Positions 1 through 10,389 are shown, counted from the stretch's first letter. The stretch: 64,000 nucleotides of DNA from Helicobacter pylori (GCF_001653455.1 NZ_CP011486.1:1240001-1304000), one strand, 5' to 3'. Program-made: numbers and translations. The notes: generated by a model not told the origin, from the letters alone.

Positions 1-551
1 CTCGCCCCAGTAACCCCACTCCTGGCTAAAGTGTAAATATAGCCTTGCGAATGCATAGCGACTTGTTCTAAATCCTTAACGCTCGCATTAGGGCTAGCGA
101 TAAAAATTGACTTGATTTGGTATTTTTGAGCGGATTTGATGACTAATTCCTTTTCTATCAAGGGCATGTCCGCTATTAAAACGCTGTCTATACCGCATTC
201 TTTAGCTTGAGCGTAAAAGCCATCAACGCCATAAGAAAAAATTAAATTCGCATACGCTAAAAGCCCTATGGGGATATGAGGATTATAATCCCTAATTTTT
301 TTTAAAAGTTGGAAATTTTTAGCCATAGAAGCGTGTTTTAACGCCCTTAAATGGCTCGCTTGTATGGTTGTGCCATCCGCTACAGGATCTGAGAAAGCAA
401 AACCTAACTCTAAAGCGCTCGCACCGCTAGCCATTAAAGTTTTAATGATTTCAAAACTCAGTTCATAATCAGGATCGCCCAAGGTTACAAACGGGATAAA
501 CGCCATTTTTTCTTGTTTTTTTAAAGTTTCAAACATGTTTTGATACCTCAT
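1..551 (-). CDS. trpA: Tryptophan synthase alpha chain (partial, C-terminus off window)
   Basis: TrpA cleaves indole-3-glycerol phosphate to indole and glyceraldehyde-3-phosphate and passes indole to TrpB through the alpha2-beta2 complex. The visible 183 codons start [20 protein letters not shown] and include the FVTLGDPD strand, the [15 protein letters not shown] segment with the catalytic Asp, and the DSVLIADMP strand of the TIM barrel. The ATG overlaps the trpB stop by four bases (ATGA), so the two are translationally coupled. The gene runs off the left edge, so its 3' end and the end of the operon are not visible. Confidence 0.95.
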   Translation of the reverse strand, partial: MRYQNMFETLKKQEKMAFIPFVTLGDPDYELSFEIIKTLMASGASALELGFAFSDPVADGTTIQASHLRALKHASMAKNFQLLKKIRDYNPHIPIGLLAYANLIFSYGVDGFYAQAKECGIDSVLIADMPLIEKELVIKSAQKYQIKSIFIASPNASVKDLEQVAMHSQGYIYTLARSGVTGA

Positions 552-1729
552 TTTAAACCCCCTTTTAAAGCGCTATAAACGGTATTTAAATCCTTATCCC
601 CCCTACCGCTCAAATTCACTACCATAACGCTTTCTTGCGTGCATTTTTGAGCGAGTTTTAAAGCATACGCTAAGGCGTGTGAGCTTTCTAACGCCGGGAT
701 AATGCCTTCTTTTTGGCATAACAACCTGAAAGCTTCTAGCGCTTCATTATCGCTTGCACTTTCATAAATCGCACGCCCGCTTTCTTTTAAAAAGCTGTGC
801 TCTGGCCCCACTCCCGGATAATCAAGCCCGGCGCTAATGCTATGACTTTCTGTAATTTGACCCTCATCATCTTGCAAAAGATAGGTTTTATTCCCATGCA
901 AAATCCCCACTCGCCCCTTATTCAAAGTCGCTCCATGCTTATTGGTTTCTAGCCCCAAGCCTGCCGGCTCTACGCCTATGAGTTTGACTTCTTTATCGTT
1001 TAAAAACGCGCTGAATATCCCTATGGCGTTAGACCCTCCTCCAACGCATGCAATAACACAATCAGGCAAGCGGTTTTCTTTTTCTAAAATTTGTTGTTTG
1101 ACCTCATCGCCTATCATTTTCTGAAAGGTTTTAACCATTGTGGGGTAAGGGTGCGGCCCAGCGGCTGTGCCTAGCAAATAGTGCGTGTCTTTGTAGCTGC
1201 TCGCCCAATCTCTTAAGGCCTCATTCACAGCGTCTTTAAGCGTCGCGCTCCCTGAATTGACTTCTCTCACTTCAGCGCCCAACAAACGCATTCTAAAAAC
1301 ATTCATTTCTTGGCGCTTGATGTCTTTGCCTCCCATAAAAATCACGCATTTTAAATTCAATAACGCGCAAGCGATAGCCGTTGCAACGCCATGCTGCCCA
1401 GCACCCGTTTCAGCAATGATCCTAGTTTTCCCCATTTTTTTCGCCAAAAGGGCTTGCCCTAACGCCTGGTTAGTCTTATGCGCCCCGCCATGGATTAAAT
1501 CCTCTCGTTTTAGATAAAGCTTAACTTTAGGGTTAGAAACGATATTTTGACACAAAGTTAAAGGGCTAGGACGGCCCACAAAATCCTTTAAAAGGTTAAA
1601 ATACTCTTGTTGGAATTGATTGTCTTTCAAACACGCATCAAACGCCTGTTCTAACTCCCTTAACGCAGGCACTAACAATTCGGAAACAAAACTCCCCCCA
1701 AATTCCCCAAAATACGCTTTTTTATTCAT
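548..1729 (-). CDS. trpB: Tryptophan synthase beta chain
   Basis: TrpB is the PLP enzyme that condenses indole with serine to give tryptophan. At 393 residues it has the usual length. The PLP lysine is K85 in the [11 protein letters not shown] motif, and the phosphate-binding loop [10 protein letters not shown] lies near residue 230. The N-terminal [11 protein letters not shown] is typical of the short TrpB1 class that partners TrpA. It follows trpCF with a one-base gap and overlaps trpA by four bases. No frameshift or missing key residue was seen. Confidence 0.97.
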   Translation of the reverse strand: MNKKAYFGEFGGSFVSELLVPALRELEQAFDACLKDNQFQQEYFNLLKDFVGRPSPLTLCQNIVSNPKVKLYLKREDLIHGGAHKTNQALGQALLAKKMGKTRIIAETGAGQHGVATAIACALLNLKCVIFMGGKDIKRQEMNVFRMRLLGAEVREVNSGSATLKDAVNEALRDWASSYKDTHYLLGTAAGPHPYPTMVKTFQKMIGDEVKQQILEKENRLPDCVIACVGGGSNAIGIFSAFLNDKEVKLIGVEPAGLGLETNKHGATLNKGRVGILHGNKTYLLQDDEGQITESHSISAGLDYPGVGPEHSFLKESGRAIYESASDNEALEAFRLLCQKEGIIPALESSHALAYALKLAQKCTQESVMVVNLSGRGDKDLNTVYSALKGGLK

Positions 1730-1730
1730 T

Positions 1731-3089
1731 TTAATACTCTCTTAAAATGCGGGCTAACCGCTTGATTTTACCCTTATTTTTAATCCCAGGGCTTATTTCT
1801 AAACCGGAATTGAAATCCAAACCCAACGCTTTAATATTCAAGGCTTTTTGAGCGTTGTTCAAATTAAGCCCACCGGCTAACATGAAAGGCGTTTTGACAT
1901 TTTCTAAAATATCCCAATCAAAACTCACGCCATTGCCTCCCATTTTATCCCCTTTAGCGTCGTATAAGATTAAAGAGGCTTCTTTAGTTTTGGGCGTTAA
2001 ATCTTTAGCGCTCATCACATTCACTACTTGCCAGATCGTGCAAGTTTTAGGGAGCGCTTTTTTTAATTGAGCCATTTCTTTAGGCGAATAGTTATAAAGT
2101 TGCACCGCTTTTAAATCAAGCTTTTGAGCGATTTTTGCGATTTTTTTAATTTTATCTTTCACAAACACGCCCACAAAATCCAATTTTTTAACCGCTTTTG
2201 TGATTTTTAGAGCTTCTTTGGGTTTAATGTACCTAGGCGAAGATTTTTCAAAAATCAAACCCCCATAAATAAAATGGTTTTTATAGACGGCTTTAGCGTC
2301 TTTGATTCTTGTAAGGCCGCACACTTTATTTTCGCCTAAAATCAATTTAATGCACGCTTTTTTCAAATCCTTTTCTTTCATTAAAGAGCTTCCCACTAAA
2401 AAACCATTCACATAAGGGGCTAGGGCTTTGATTTGCGCATGCGAATGGATACCGGACTCGCTGATGATGAGCGCGTCTTTAGGCAATAAGGGCCGTAATT
2501 CTAGCGTGTGGAGCGTATCGGTTTTTAAGGTGTGCAAATCCCTATTATTGATGCCTATAATGTCGTATTTGAGTTTGAGCAAGCGCTCAATTTCTTGCTT
2601 GTTAGAAACTTCCGTTAACACGCTCATGTTTAAGGACTTGGCGAGTTCAAAAAGCTCTAAATAGTTTTTGTCATCTAGCGCGCTCAACATTAAAAGCACC
2701 GCATTAGCCCCCATAACCCTAGCGAGTTTGACCTGGAAACTATCAAGGATAAAATCTTTGCACAGAATGGGCTTGGTGGAATGTTGTGAGACAATCTTAA
2801 TGTTTTCATAAGAGCCTAAAAAATATTTAGAATCGGCTAAAACCGAAATGCAAGAGGCAAATTTTTCATAAACCTTCGCTATTTTTAACAGATCAAAATC
2901 TTTTCTGATCAAGCCTTTAGAGGGCGATGCTTTTTTGCACTCTAAAATAAAGCTTGTCTTTTTTTCCAGTAACGCTTTTTTAAAATCCCTATCGCTTGGG
3001 TTTATGTTTGCGGGCAAAGGGTGGTTTTTTTTGAGTGCAGAAACTTCTAAAAGTTTGTCTTTAAGGATATTTTCTAACACGCTAGGCAT
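1731..3089 (-). CDS. trpCF: Bifunctional indole-3-glycerol-phosphate synthase / phosphoribosylanthranilate isomerase
   Basis: Two TIM barrels are fused in 452 residues, as in E. coli TrpC. Residues 1 to about 255 are the IGP synthase domain, with [13 protein letters not shown] near residues 47-59, ILCKDFI, and ISESGI. From about residue 257 the PRA isomerase domain begins with the KVCGLTR motif and ends with the phosphate-binding region [12 protein letters not shown]. Together they catalyse two successive steps, the isomerase step first. The start overlaps the trpD 3' end by eight bases. The fusion means no separate trpF is needed here. Confidence 0.95.
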   Translation of the reverse strand: MPSVLENILKDKLLEVSALKKNHPLPANINPSDRDFKKALLEKKTSFILECKKASPSKGLIRKDFDLLKIAKVYEKFASCISVLADSKYFLGSYENIKIVSQHSTKPILCKDFILDSFQVKLARVMGANAVLLMLSALDDKNYLELFELAKSLNMSVLTEVSNKQEIERLLKLKYDIIGINNRDLHTLKTDTLHTLELRPLLPKDALIISESGIHSHAQIKALAPYVNGFLVGSSLMKEKDLKKACIKLILGENKVCGLTRIKDAKAVYKNHFIYGGLIFEKSSPRYIKPKEALKITKAVKKLDFVGVFVKDKIKKIAKIAQKLDLKAVQLYNYSPKEMAQLKKALPKTCTIWQVVNVMSAKDLTPKTKEASLILYDAKGDKMGGNGVSFDWDILENVKTPFMLAGGLNLNNAQKALNIKALGLDFNSGLEISPGIKNKGKIKRLARILREY

Positions 3090-4089
3090 GGCTTAATCTT
3101 ATGATTTTTTGCAAATGCGTATAAGGCGCTTTGGTTTTTAAATGCTCTAAAGTCATGCTCACGCCCTCTTTTAAATCTTTAGCCCTGTTGCTCAAATACA
3201 ACAAACTCGCCACATTCGCTACAACCACCATCGTGTGCGAATCCTTTCCCTTATTTTCTAAAATATCCAAACACGCTTGAGCACTTTCTTGTGTGCTTTC
3301 AATCTGCAATTCTTTCAAATCATAGGGGGGCAAATCAAAATCTTTAGCATTCAAGTCATACTCTAAAATCTCGTTATTTTTCAATTCACACGCATGCGTA
3401 ATTGCATGCAACACGATTTCATCTGTCCCCCCTCCATGAACCACCATCGCCCTTTTAACGCCTAAAGCCTTCAACGCTAGCGCCATAGTCTTGCACAAGG
3501 ATTTGTCATACACGCCTAAAAGCTGGATTTTTGGTCTTAAAGGGTTGATTAAAGGCCCCAAACAATTAAAAATCGTTTTAGCGAAAAGCTCCTTTCTTAA
3601 AGGGGCAGATTTTCTAAAACTTTGGTGGTATAAGGGCGCAAATAAAAACCCAAAATGCAATTCTTTGAGACAATTTTCTAATTGCGCGCGATCCATTTCA
3701 ATATTCACGCCCAGATTTTCCAACAAATCCGCGCTCCCGCTATGACTGGACACGCTTCTTGATCCGTGTTTAGCCATAGATAACCCCATAGAGCTGGCAA
3801 TGAGCGCAGCAATGGTGCTAATATTGATCGTTTTTAGCCCATCGCCCCCTGTGCCGCAATTGTCTATCAAATCCAATCCGCTACTAAAAGGTTTAGGGGC
3901 ATGCTCTAAAAGCGTGGCTGCAGCGGTGCTGATCTCATTAAAACTCTCGCCCTTGATTTTCAAAGCGCACAAAATCGCTCCAAGTTGCACGGGGCTTACT
4001 TCTTCGTTAATAATGAGAGTGAATAATCTTTTGACTTCTTTATCATTCAAGTCTTTTTGATGATACAAAGCGTTTAAAATCTCTTTCAT
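3082..4089 (-). CDS. trpD: Anthranilate phosphoribosyltransferase
   Basis: TrpD transfers phosphoribose from PRPP to anthranilate. The 335-residue protein carries the PRPP-binding GTGGDG loop (residues 79-84) and the [18 protein letters not shown] motif (about 107-124), both diagnostic of the family. It is a stand-alone enzyme, not fused to the TrpG amidotransferase as in E. coli. It overlaps trpG by four bases and trpCF by eight. Confidence 0.96.
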   Translation of the reverse strand: MKEILNALYHQKDLNDKEVKRLFTLIINEEVSPVQLGAILCALKIKGESFNEISTAAATLLEHAPKPFSSGLDLIDNCGTGGDGLKTINISTIAALIASSMGLSMAKHGSRSVSSHSGSADLLENLGVNIEMDRAQLENCLKELHFGFLFAPLYHQSFRKSAPLRKELFAKTIFNCLGPLINPLRPKIQLLGVYDKSLCKTMALALKALGVKRAMVVHGGGTDEIVLHAITHACELKNNEILEYDLNAKDFDLPPYDLKELQIESTQESAQACLDILENKGKDSHTMVVVANVASLLYLSNRAKDLKEGVSMTLEHLKTKAPYTHLQKIIRLSHA

Positions 4090-4670
4090 GACAGCTCTTT
4101 TAAAAACCCCACGCTTTGCTCTAATAACGCCCTCCCTTGCAAAGTCATGATGCTTTCAGGGTGGAATTGATAGGCTAAGATTTTATCCTTTTCATCAATA
4201 ATAGCCATGGGGATATTCTCATATTCTGCGATCACTTCTAAATTTTTAGGCAACTCGCTCGCCATTAAAGAATGGTAACGCCCCACCACCATGCTCTCCC
4301 CCAAGCCTTTAAAAACGGCATGCTTTTTGAGCGCGATGGTCGTGGCTTTGCCATGCACGATTTCTTGACTCCTTATGATTTTAGCCCCATAGCTTTGTGC
4401 TAAAGCTTGCAACCCCAAACAAACCCCCAAAATGGGGAATTTCTTTTTAGCCATTGCAATGATTTCTAAAAGATTGCCTGAACTATTAGGGTTACCAGGC
4501 CCGGGCGAAATAAACAATAAGGGCGTTGTTGATTCTTCATTCATTAAGCCCATAAGATAACTCGGATCAATATCGTTTTGATAAACAGCCACTTCATAGC
4601 CCAAGCACTCCAATTCATACACCAAGTTGTAAGAGAAAGAATCAAAATTGTCTATAAAGAAGATTTTCAT
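4086..4670 (-). CDS. trpG: Anthranilate synthase component II (glutamine amidotransferase)
   Basis: This class-I glutamine amidotransferase supplies ammonia to TrpE. Across 194 residues the triad is visible: nucleophile C84 in GVCLGLQ, then H170 and E172 in FHPES. The N-terminal [11 protein letters not shown] and the oxyanion segment SPGPGNP (about 55-61) are standard. Because H. pylori-type genomes lack a full folate pab operon beside it, an additional PabA role cannot be excluded from sequence. It overlaps trpE and trpD by four bases each, so stoichiometric translation is likely. Confidence 0.94.
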   Translation of the reverse strand: MKIFFIDNFDSFSYNLVYELECLGYEVAVYQNDIDPSYLMGLMNEESTTPLLFISPGPGNPNSSGNLLEIIAMAKKKFPILGVCLGLQALAQSYGAKIIRSQEIVHGKATTIALKKHAVFKGLGESMVVGRYHSLMASELPKNLEVIAEYENIPMAIIDEKDKILAYQFHPESIMTLQGRALLEQSVGFLKELS

Positions 4671-6169
4671 AAGCTTGTTTTCCTGATCGCATCAATAAGG
4701 GCTTGCGCTTTGGCTCTTGTTTCATTCGCTTCGTTTTGTGGCACGCTGTCTAAAACGATACCGGCTCCTGCTTGGATCACGGCTTGATTGTTTTTGACAA
4801 AACATGAACGGATAGTGATGCAAGAATCCATAGACCCTTCGCTATTTAAATACCCCACACTCCCCCCATAAGAGCCTCTTCTTTGGTTTTCTAACTGGTA
4901 AATGAGCTTGATTGCAGAGATTTTAGGCGCCCCGCTGAGCGTGCCGGCGTTCATGAAACTCCTGTAAGCATGCAAACTATCGCACCCTTTTTTCAATTCC
5001 CCCACAACCCTTGAAACCAAATGCATGACATTAGAATATTTATCCACTTTTAAAAGCTTGTCGCAATAGCGTTTTTTTGAAACTCTAGCCATGTCGTTTC
5101 TGGCTAAATCCACTAGCATGATGTGTTCAGCCCTTTCTTTAAAGTCGTGTTGCAAATCAAATTCCATTTTACTATCTAAATCGTAATCAATATTCCCTTC
5201 TTTATCCTTACCCCTTAAACGAGTGCCAGCAATGGGGTAAATTTCAGCCATATTGGTTAAAGCGTTGTATTTTAAAGCGCTCTCAGGGCTTGCCCCAAAA
5301 AGGATAAAATCGCTGTCTTTGATATAAAACATATAGGGGCTAGGATTAGAGAGTTTTAAATGATAATACGCGCTCAAACCCTCCAAGCACTCCATATAAA
5401 AACTGCGCGACAATACCGCTTGAAAGATCTCGCCCTTTTTAATTTTTTCTTGCAAGGATAACACCTTTTTTTCAAACTCGCTATCATCACAACTAACGCT
5501 AACTTCTCTATTTTGCTTGGATTTTTTAGGGATAAAGTCGCTTTGAATGTTTTTAGCCAATTCTTTTAAATCTTGCAATTCTTTAACTACCTCTGTTTTA
5601 AAACGCTCATCAAAACACGCCCCCAAAATTTCAGCGCTTTTTTCTTTGTGGTCTATAATGATCAAATTTTGCGCGACATAAAAAATAAAATCATGCGCTG
5701 TGTTGTCTTTTGCTTTTAAATGGGGCAAATCTTCAAAGAAATTGAGCATTTCAAAAGAAAACACGCCCGCGCTTAAAAGCGTAAAGGGGTGTTTAGAATT
5801 TATCTTAACGCTTTTAAAAAGCCCCCTTAAAGCGTCAAAAGGGCTAGGCTCAAAGAGTTTAGAAAACTCATCTTTGGCTTTTTTATCTTGCGCATAAATT
5901 AAAGTTAGGGCATTGTCTTGTATGGGCGTTTTAAAAAATGCACTCAATTTTTGCAAAAACGCCCCACCATTAGGCGTCAAGCTAGTGATAGTTACGATAT
6001 TGTGGTTGCAAATTAGCTTCAAACAAGCTTTAGCCATTAGCAGGGATTTGGTGTGCGCTTTGCTCTCAATCTCAGCGCTTTCAAAAAGCAAGGTGTGCTG
6101 TTGCTCTAATTTTTCATAAAGAGCTAAGGGGTAGGGAATGTAAGGGGCTTTTTCTATGAGACTAATCAT
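4667..6169 (-). CDS. trpE: Anthranilate synthase component I
   Basis: TrpE converts chorismate plus ammonia to anthranilate, the committed step of tryptophan synthesis. The 500-residue protein has the N-terminal LLFES motif (residues 27-31), matching the LLES tryptophan-feedback site, and the C-terminal chorismate-binding core with [21 protein letters not shown], and GAPKISAI. As first gene of the operon it follows a TATAAT box about 70 bases upstream. The Shine-Dalgarno is weak. No leader peptide with tandem Trp codons was seen, so classical attenuation is not supported. Confidence 0.96.
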   Translation of the reverse strand: MISLIEKAPYIPYPLALYEKLEQQHTLLFESAEIESKAHTKSLLMAKACLKLICNHNIVTITSLTPNGGAFLQKLSAFFKTPIQDNALTLIYAQDKKAKDEFSKLFEPSPFDALRGLFKSVKINSKHPFTLLSAGVFSFEMLNFFEDLPHLKAKDNTAHDFIFYVAQNLIIIDHKEKSAEILGACFDERFKTEVVKELQDLKELAKNIQSDFIPKKSKQNREVSVSCDDSEFEKKVLSLQEKIKKGEIFQAVLSRSFYMECLEGLSAYYHLKLSNPSPYMFYIKDSDFILFGASPESALKYNALTNMAEIYPIAGTRLRGKDKEGNIDYDLDSKMEFDLQHDFKERAEHIMLVDLARNDMARVSKKRYCDKLLKVDKYSNVMHLVSRVVGELKKGCDSLHAYRSFMNAGTLSGAPKISAIKLIYQLENQRRGSYGGSVGYLNSEGSMDSCITIRSCFVKNNQAVIQAGAGIVLDSVPQNEANETRAKAQALIDAIRKTSL

Positions 6170-6241
6170 CGCTTGCTTTAAATTAAAAATAAACTTGCAT
6201 TCTACAAGAAAATAGATAAATGAGCGATTAAATTAATGACC

Positions 6242-6247
6242 ATTATA
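6242..6247 (-). promoter_or_regulatory. Probable -10 box of the trp operon
   Basis: Reading the minus strand, a perfect TATAAT lies between the GT9 gene and trpE and would give a 5' leader of roughly 65 bases. No good -35 hexamer was found at the expected distance, which is common for the housekeeping sigma factor of this species. Confidence 0.5.
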
Positions 6248-6255
6248 AAGTTTCG

Positions 6256-6271
6256 TTGGCATAAAAGCCAA
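6256..6271 (-). terminator. Weak hairpin between GT9 gene and trpE
   Basis: TTGGC and GCCAA form a five-pair stem around a six-base loop just upstream of the trp -10 box and downstream of the glycosyltransferase gene. There is no proper U-tract, so a terminator role is only possible. Confidence 0.25.
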
Positions 6272-6381
6272 TGACTCAAACTCTCATCAAGTTGGATTCC
6301 TCAAGGCTAATTTTAGAAAAATTAGAAATTTTAATAAGAATGCAAAAACCGCTTTAATCATATTTTAAGTTTTTGCACGTT

Positions 6382-7470
6382 TTAAGGTTGTTTATGCGGT
6401 GTTTGTTGCGGCTGTTTTTCTTGCGTGTGAGAAAAAAGATTTGGCGTGATAAATTCAAGGATTCTTTGGCTTTCTTTTTTAATGTCAATCAAATTCATAT
6501 CGTTTGAACTATCAGGCGGAGTGATGCCTAAAAATCGTTCGTTAAAAGGCCGCCACCTGGCGATAGAAGCGGTGAGTTCGTTAGGATAAAACCCAATAGA
6601 TTGGTTGTCAAATAAAGCGTTCACATGCAAAGGGCCTGAAGCGTTCCCGATATAGACGGATAAATTCGCGCACAATTTGGCTAAATCCACTAAACTATGG
6701 CTCGTATCATAAAGGTGGGCGAAAGGGACTTCTTTGAGAAGTTCTTCTGTGGCATTCCTTTCGCCTGGCCCGCAAATAAGAATAATCTCACAATTTAAAT
6801 TTTTGTGTAAAAATTTAATCAATTCAATAAAATGTGAGGCAGGCAATACCGGTGAGCTGCCCCCGCTATGCATATGCACGCCAATCCATGATAAATCAAA
6901 GTGAGCGTTAAATTTTGAAGCGATGAGGGAGCGCTCTTTGGATTTATCTTTAAGCTTCCATGCGATTTTTTCAAGTTGAGCGTTAGGGAGATTGCGATCT
7001 TTACAAAACGCATGAATGAGATCCAAATTGTATTCGTATTCGGTTTTTAGGCATAAAGAGCGGTTTTGGCGCACGCTCTTTTTATAGAACCAAGAATAAA
7101 TTTTGGTCTTAGGGGCTAGGATGTAAGGAATGGATTTCCTCAAACTAAAGGCAAATGTAGCGTTTTTAAAATTAGAAAATAAAAAGATAAGAGCGTCAAT
7201 GGAACGGTTTTTGAGAGTGGTGGCTAAATGGTTGTCTTCTATGATGACTTCATCAATGAAAGGGAATTCTAAAGCGATTGGGGTGGTATAGTTAGGCACA
7301 ACCACGCCCAAATACACTTCTTTTCCCTTTTCTAAAAAAGCACGCTTTAGGGCGATTAAAGCGGGAATCGCTAAAATAAAATCGCCTAACTTATCGTTAC
7401 GGATCACAAAAACTTTTTGAGAGTTTTCTTTATCTTTACATTTTAAATCTTCAAACCCTACAAAATCCAT
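6382..7470 (-). CDS. GT9-family (heptosyltransferase-like) glycosyltransferase
   Basis: The 362-residue protein has the N-terminal VIRNDKLGDFILAIPAL motif (RNDKLGD at 23-29) typical of glycosyltransferase family 9, the ADP-heptose:LPS heptosyltransferases. A C-terminal donor-site segment reads IGNASGPLHVNALF, the family's GxxSGPxH-like signature. By family knowledge it would add a heptose, or a similar sugar, to the LPS core at the cytoplasmic face of the inner membrane. The exact acceptor cannot be read from sequence. The last 25 residues are Gln/Pro/His-rich (QEKQPQQTPHKQP). It stands alone, with 212 bases before trpE. Confidence 0.85.
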   Translation of the reverse strand: MDFVGFEDLKCKDKENSQKVFVIRNDKLGDFILAIPALIALKRAFLEKGKEVYLGVVVPNYTTPIALEFPFIDEVIIEDNHLATTLKNRSIDALIFLFSNFKNATFAFSLRKSIPYILAPKTKIYSWFYKKSVRQNRSLCLKTEYEYNLDLIHAFCKDRNLPNAQLEKIAWKLKDKSKERSLIASKFNAHFDLSWIGVHMHSGGSSPVLPASHFIELIKFLHKNLNCEIILICGPGERNATEELLKEVPFAHLYDTSHSLVDLAKLCANLSVYIGNASGPLHVNALFDNQSIGFYPNELTASIARWRPFNERFLGITPPDSSNDMNLIDIKKESQRILEFITPNLFSHTQEKQPQQTPHKQP

Positions 7471-7535
7471 GGTTTTGCCTAAGAGATCAATTTTTTTGTC
7501 ATGTTAGCAAAAATTGTTCTTATGCGATGGATAAA

Positions 7536-8273
7536 TTATTTTTTATTGCGCCATGCTTTTAAAGGTTCATCTTCCCATGTGCCATAGAGAGAATTGGGCA
7601 AAATGATCCACTCAGTGCCAAATTTTTGAGCGTTTTGCAAGACTTTAGTTCGTTGTTCTTTAGTGTTTTTAGCGTCTTTAGCAAAAATGGCGTCAAAATC
7701 ATGCAAAGTATCGCCCACTTGCAAGATGATCTCATAATTTTTAGCGACTAATTCCCGCCTTACGGCTTTAGACTTGCCTTTTTCTTTGAGTAAAACGGAT
7801 TCTTCGCTCACTTGGGGGAGTTTAAAGCTTTTGAGCGTTTTCAAGGTGAAGGCCTTGTTTTTTTGAGTGCGGTTAGAAATGTAAAAAATCTTAACGCCTT
7901 TAGAATTAGCGTATTCTAAAAAGTCTAACGCTCCAGGAATGAGTGAAAGAGAGCCTTCTTTTTCAAATTTATCCCAAGTTTCTGGGGTGTATTTAATGCA
8001 ATTTTTGATCAAATACCCCGCATAATCAGAAGTGTTTAAAACGGTTTCATCTAAATCCAAAATGATGGCTGGCTTTTTGTCTTTAACGAGCTTAAGGTTA
8101 TTGTCTAGTGCCATTTTTGCCATTTTGTAAGCTTGCAATTGCAAAGCCCTAATTTCAGCACTTTGCTGGTGATACTTAGCGCTTATTGTTAGGGGCGAAA
8201 CGCATTCTTTGGCATTTGACACACTCATCAAACTCAATCCTAATAAAACTAATGCAAGGGTCTTTTTTATCAT
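7536..8273 (-). CDS. Secreted HAD-type acid phosphatase (class B/C, e(P4)-like)
   Basis: This 245-residue protein has a signal peptide (residues 1 to about 21, ending SNA). The HAD catalytic motif is ILDLDETVLN, with nucleophile D73 and acid/base D75. Motif II is IFYISNR (Ser/Asn type) and the Mg-binding motif is VGDTLHDFD. The family (lipoprotein e(P4), class C acid phosphatase) dephosphorylates nucleotides such as NMN in the periplasm. C24 does not sit in a good lipobox, so a soluble periplasmic form is more likely than a lipoprotein. It is a single-gene unit, divergent from the yceI-like gene. Confidence 0.88.
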   Translation of the reverse strand: MIKKTLALVLLGLSLMSVSNAKECVSPLTISAKYHQQSAEIRALQLQAYKMAKMALDNNLKLVKDKKPAIILDLDETVLNTSDYAGYLIKNCIKYTPETWDKFEKEGSLSLIPGALDFLEYANSKGVKIFYISNRTQKNKAFTLKTLKSFKLPQVSEESVLLKEKGKSKAVRRELVAKNYEIILQVGDTLHDFDAIFAKDAKNTKEQRTKVLQNAQKFGTEWIILPNSLYGTWEDEPLKAWRNKK

Positions 8274-8397
8274 AGTAGCACCTAAATAGAGATTTTTGTA
8301 ATTATATCTTAAAATAGGCGATTGAGATTATTTTTCTAATTATTAACCGAATTGTTGTATAGTTGGCGTTTTTAATTTGAAATGAAGCGAGGAAATA

Positions 8398-8946
8398 ATG
8401 AAAAAAGCGTTAGCGTTCACCCTTTTTGGTGTTAGTTTGATGTTTGCAAAACCTTATATGATTGATAAGGCAAACTCTAGTGTGTGGTTTGAAGTCAAGC
8501 ACTTCACATTCAATGAAACAAGAGGCGCGTTTGATAATTTTGATGGCAAAATTGATCTAGAGCCTAGTACTAAAACACTCAGTGTTTTTGAAGGTAATAT
8601 TGATGTTAAAAGCGTCAATACTAGGGACAAAAAAAGAGATAACCACTTGAAGACAGCGGATTTTTTTGATGCCATGAAATACCCCAAAGGGAGCTTTAAA
8701 ATGACCAAATATGAAGATGGTAAAATCTATGGGGATTTGACTCTTCGTGGCGTAACCAAGCCTGTCGTATTGGAAGCTAAAATCCAAGCCCCTTTACAAA
8801 ACCCCATGAATAAAAAAGAATTCATGGTGTTGCAAGCTGAAGGCAAAATCAACCGCAAGGATTTTGGTATCGGTAAGACATATAGTGATTCCGTCGTTGG
8901 GGATGAAGTAAAGATTGAAATCAAACTAGAAGCTTACGCTCAATAA
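8398..8946 (+). CDS. YceI-family periplasmic lipocalin-like protein
   Basis: The 182-residue protein has a short signal peptide (cleavage after MFA, about residue 17). A YceI domain fills the rest: IDKANSSVWFEVKHFTFNETRG, VNTRDKKRDNHLKTADFFDA, and the closing GVTKPVVLEAKI and KINRKDFGI strands. The family forms a lipocalin-like barrel that binds long-chain or amphipathic molecules; the H. pylori homologue is known as a secreted YceI protein. GCGAGGAAATA before the ATG provides the ribosome site. The physiological ligand is unknown. Confidence 0.9.
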   Translation: MKKALAFTLFGVSLMFAKPYMIDKANSSVWFEVKHFTFNETRGAFDNFDGKIDLEPSTKTLSVFEGNIDVKSVNTRDKKRDNHLKTADFFDAMKYPKGSFKMTKYEDGKIYGDLTLRGVTKPVVLEAKIQAPLQNPMNKKEFMVLQAEGKINRKDFGIGKTYSDSVVGDEVKIEIKLEAYAQ

Positions 8947-9009
8947 TCGTTTTGCAAGAGATAGATATTTTCTTCTCTTGCGTTTTTCTAACGGCACAAA
9001 AACTTTTAT

Positions 9010-9663
9010 TTAACTTTGATACGCCATATCCCAAAACAGGTATTCGTATTCGCTTGTAGTGGTAAAAATATCCTTTAATTTTTCAATTTCTTGTTTGGAA
9101 GAAGCGAGAGTGAGGGAATCGAGCAAATTGATATTCCAAGTTACACACGCTTGAAATTCTTTGGAGCTATAGCCCTTAATCCAATGCCCATAAAAGGCAT
9201 GTTCTAAAGCGTTTGGGATTTGGCTCAAATTTTGCGCGATCACTAAATAGCTCCAAGCGCAAGCCAAAACAGCCACGGTAACTTCTTTGACAGATCCTTT
9301 AAACCCTTCAGCGAGCATGTAGCTTGTATAGGATTGGTTAGCTAGAGTGGGGCGCGCGGTTTTTAATTCTTTTGGAGTGATTTGAAGTTCTTTAATGTAA
9401 TGGTTATGGATACTCATTTCATTATTCAAAATATCTTGTATAGCGTTAGAAAACTCCCTCATCGCTATTTCATCAGAAGCTTTAATGACGCCTAGAGCAA
9501 ACACCTTAGCGTATTCTAAAAGAAACAAATAATCTTGAATGATATAAAAACGAAATTTATCTTTTTCTAAAGTCCCATGCCCTATGCCTTGAACAAACGG
9601 ATGGGAGATGCAATCCCCCCAAATAGATTGCGCGCTTTTATACAAATATTGCGAAACTTGCAT
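9010..9663 (-). CDS. tenA: TenA-family aminopyrimidine hydrolase (thiaminase II-like)
   Basis: TenA hydrolyses aminomethylpyrimidine breakdown products of thiamine so that HMP can be salvaged. The 217-residue all-helical protein matches the family throughout: HPFVQGIGHGTL, FYIIQDYLFLLEYAKV, the CAWSYL segment with the likely active-site Cys, and the C-terminal EYLFWDMAY with the conserved Glu. I chose the ATG at 9663 (MQVSQYLY) because AGGAG stands eight bases upstream; an in-frame start ten codons earlier lacks a site. Thiamine transport and TPP synthesis genes lie nearby. No TPP riboswitch was seen in front of it. Confidence 0.92.
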   Translation of the reverse strand: MQVSQYLYKSAQSIWGDCISHPFVQGIGHGTLEKDKFRFYIIQDYLFLLEYAKVFALGVIKASDEIAMREFSNAIQDILNNEMSIHNHYIKELQITPKELKTARPTLANQSYTSYMLAEGFKGSVKEVTVAVLACAWSYLVIAQNLSQIPNALEHAFYGHWIKGYSSKEFQACVTWNINLLDSLTLASSKQEIEKLKDIFTTTSEYEYLFWDMAYQS

Positions 9664-9777
9664 TTTTACACTCCTAAATTCAATTTCATGCACATTTTAA
9701 CACGAAAGCTCATAACATGGTATAAAAATTTGTTTTGAAAAGATTTGCAAGAAAGCCCTATATTTAAAACGATATTC

Positions 9778-10141
9778 AAAAATTGAACGCTATATTAAAA
9801 TATCTGTAATTTTGAGTAGCGATTAATGGTATTGCAAGGCTTATATTATCCTTGCATTGTTTGAGACTGGCTATTGTTTGTGGTAGTAAAAAGGTTGGTT
9901 TCATCTCGCTCTGTAGGTTGTGATTTTTAGAAGTTTTATTATGGGAACTTGTAGTATGGCACTTACAAGATAGGAGTCAATCTCAGATGCATGGTTTCAA
10001 ACCTATTACAGAGCGAGATGGAATCAACCTTATTGTTTGTGATTGGTTTAATCTCTGTATTAAGCCATATCGGCTGAAATCTAAAGTAGTTTAGCAAAAT
10101 AGAAAAATGTTTAATATATTCAAAATAGGCGTTCAATTTTT
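9778..10141. repeat. Nested inverted-repeat element in a gene-free stretch
   Basis: A perfect 13-base inverted repeat (AAAAATTGAACGC at 9778-9790; its complement at 10129-10141) brackets 364 bases. Inside it, a second imperfect pair of arms about 25-28 bases long (9893-9917 and 10002-10029; shared core ATCTCGCTCTGT) could fold into a long hairpin. The direct repeat TATTGTTTGTG also occurs near 9873 and 10031. No transposase and no clear target duplication were seen. The segment also includes a decayed relative of the gene at 12746. It may be a miniature element or an RNA-producing locus. Confidence 0.5.
9945..10105 (-). pseudogene. Decayed copy of the 12746-13093 membrane-protein gene
   Basis: On the plus strand ATCGGCTGAAATCTAAAGTA near 10070 closely resembles ATCGGCTAAAATCCAAAGCA near 12827. 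GAACTTGTAGTATGGC...ACAAGATAGGAG near 9945-9977 resembles GAACCTTGTATGGC...ACAAGATAGGAG near 12733-12763. Read on the minus strand the fragment contains several stops. The order and spacing of the matches are kept approximately, which suggests a degraded paralogue of the C-terminal part and downstream flank, not chance. Confidence 0.45.
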
Positions 10142-10389
10142 AAGCGGTTGGTGTAAAAACGCTATCAAAGGCTTTGATGCTTGAAACTTGGCATTCCAAA
10201 GTGCTTAAAAAATGCTAAAAACCAATCATTTACCTTAATCCTGTAATTTGTATAGAAATAAAACACTTATTGAGCTTCTTGTGATATTTGGCTGATTTGT
10301 AACAACGCTTTTAATAGGGTTGTGGTATAAATATTCTTATCAAGGTGTGTTAAACATGCCTTGAATCTCAATTTATGAAAGGATTTGTT

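Noticed and set aside
6170-6381. Trp leader peptide/attenuator
   Set aside because: No short ORF with tandem Trp codons and no terminator/antiterminator pair was seen.
9664-9780. TPP riboswitch upstream of tenA
   Set aside because: None of the thi-box elements is present on the minus strand ahead of tenA.
9985-10092. 35-codon plus-strand ORF beginning MHGFKPITERDG
   Set aside because: It runs antisense to the decayed gene copy and through an arm of the inverted repeat, with no convincing ribosome site.
9760-10141. Type I toxin-antitoxin (AapA/IsoA-like) locus
   Set aside because: A structured region with small ORFs was considered, but no peptide resembling AapA could be found on either strand.
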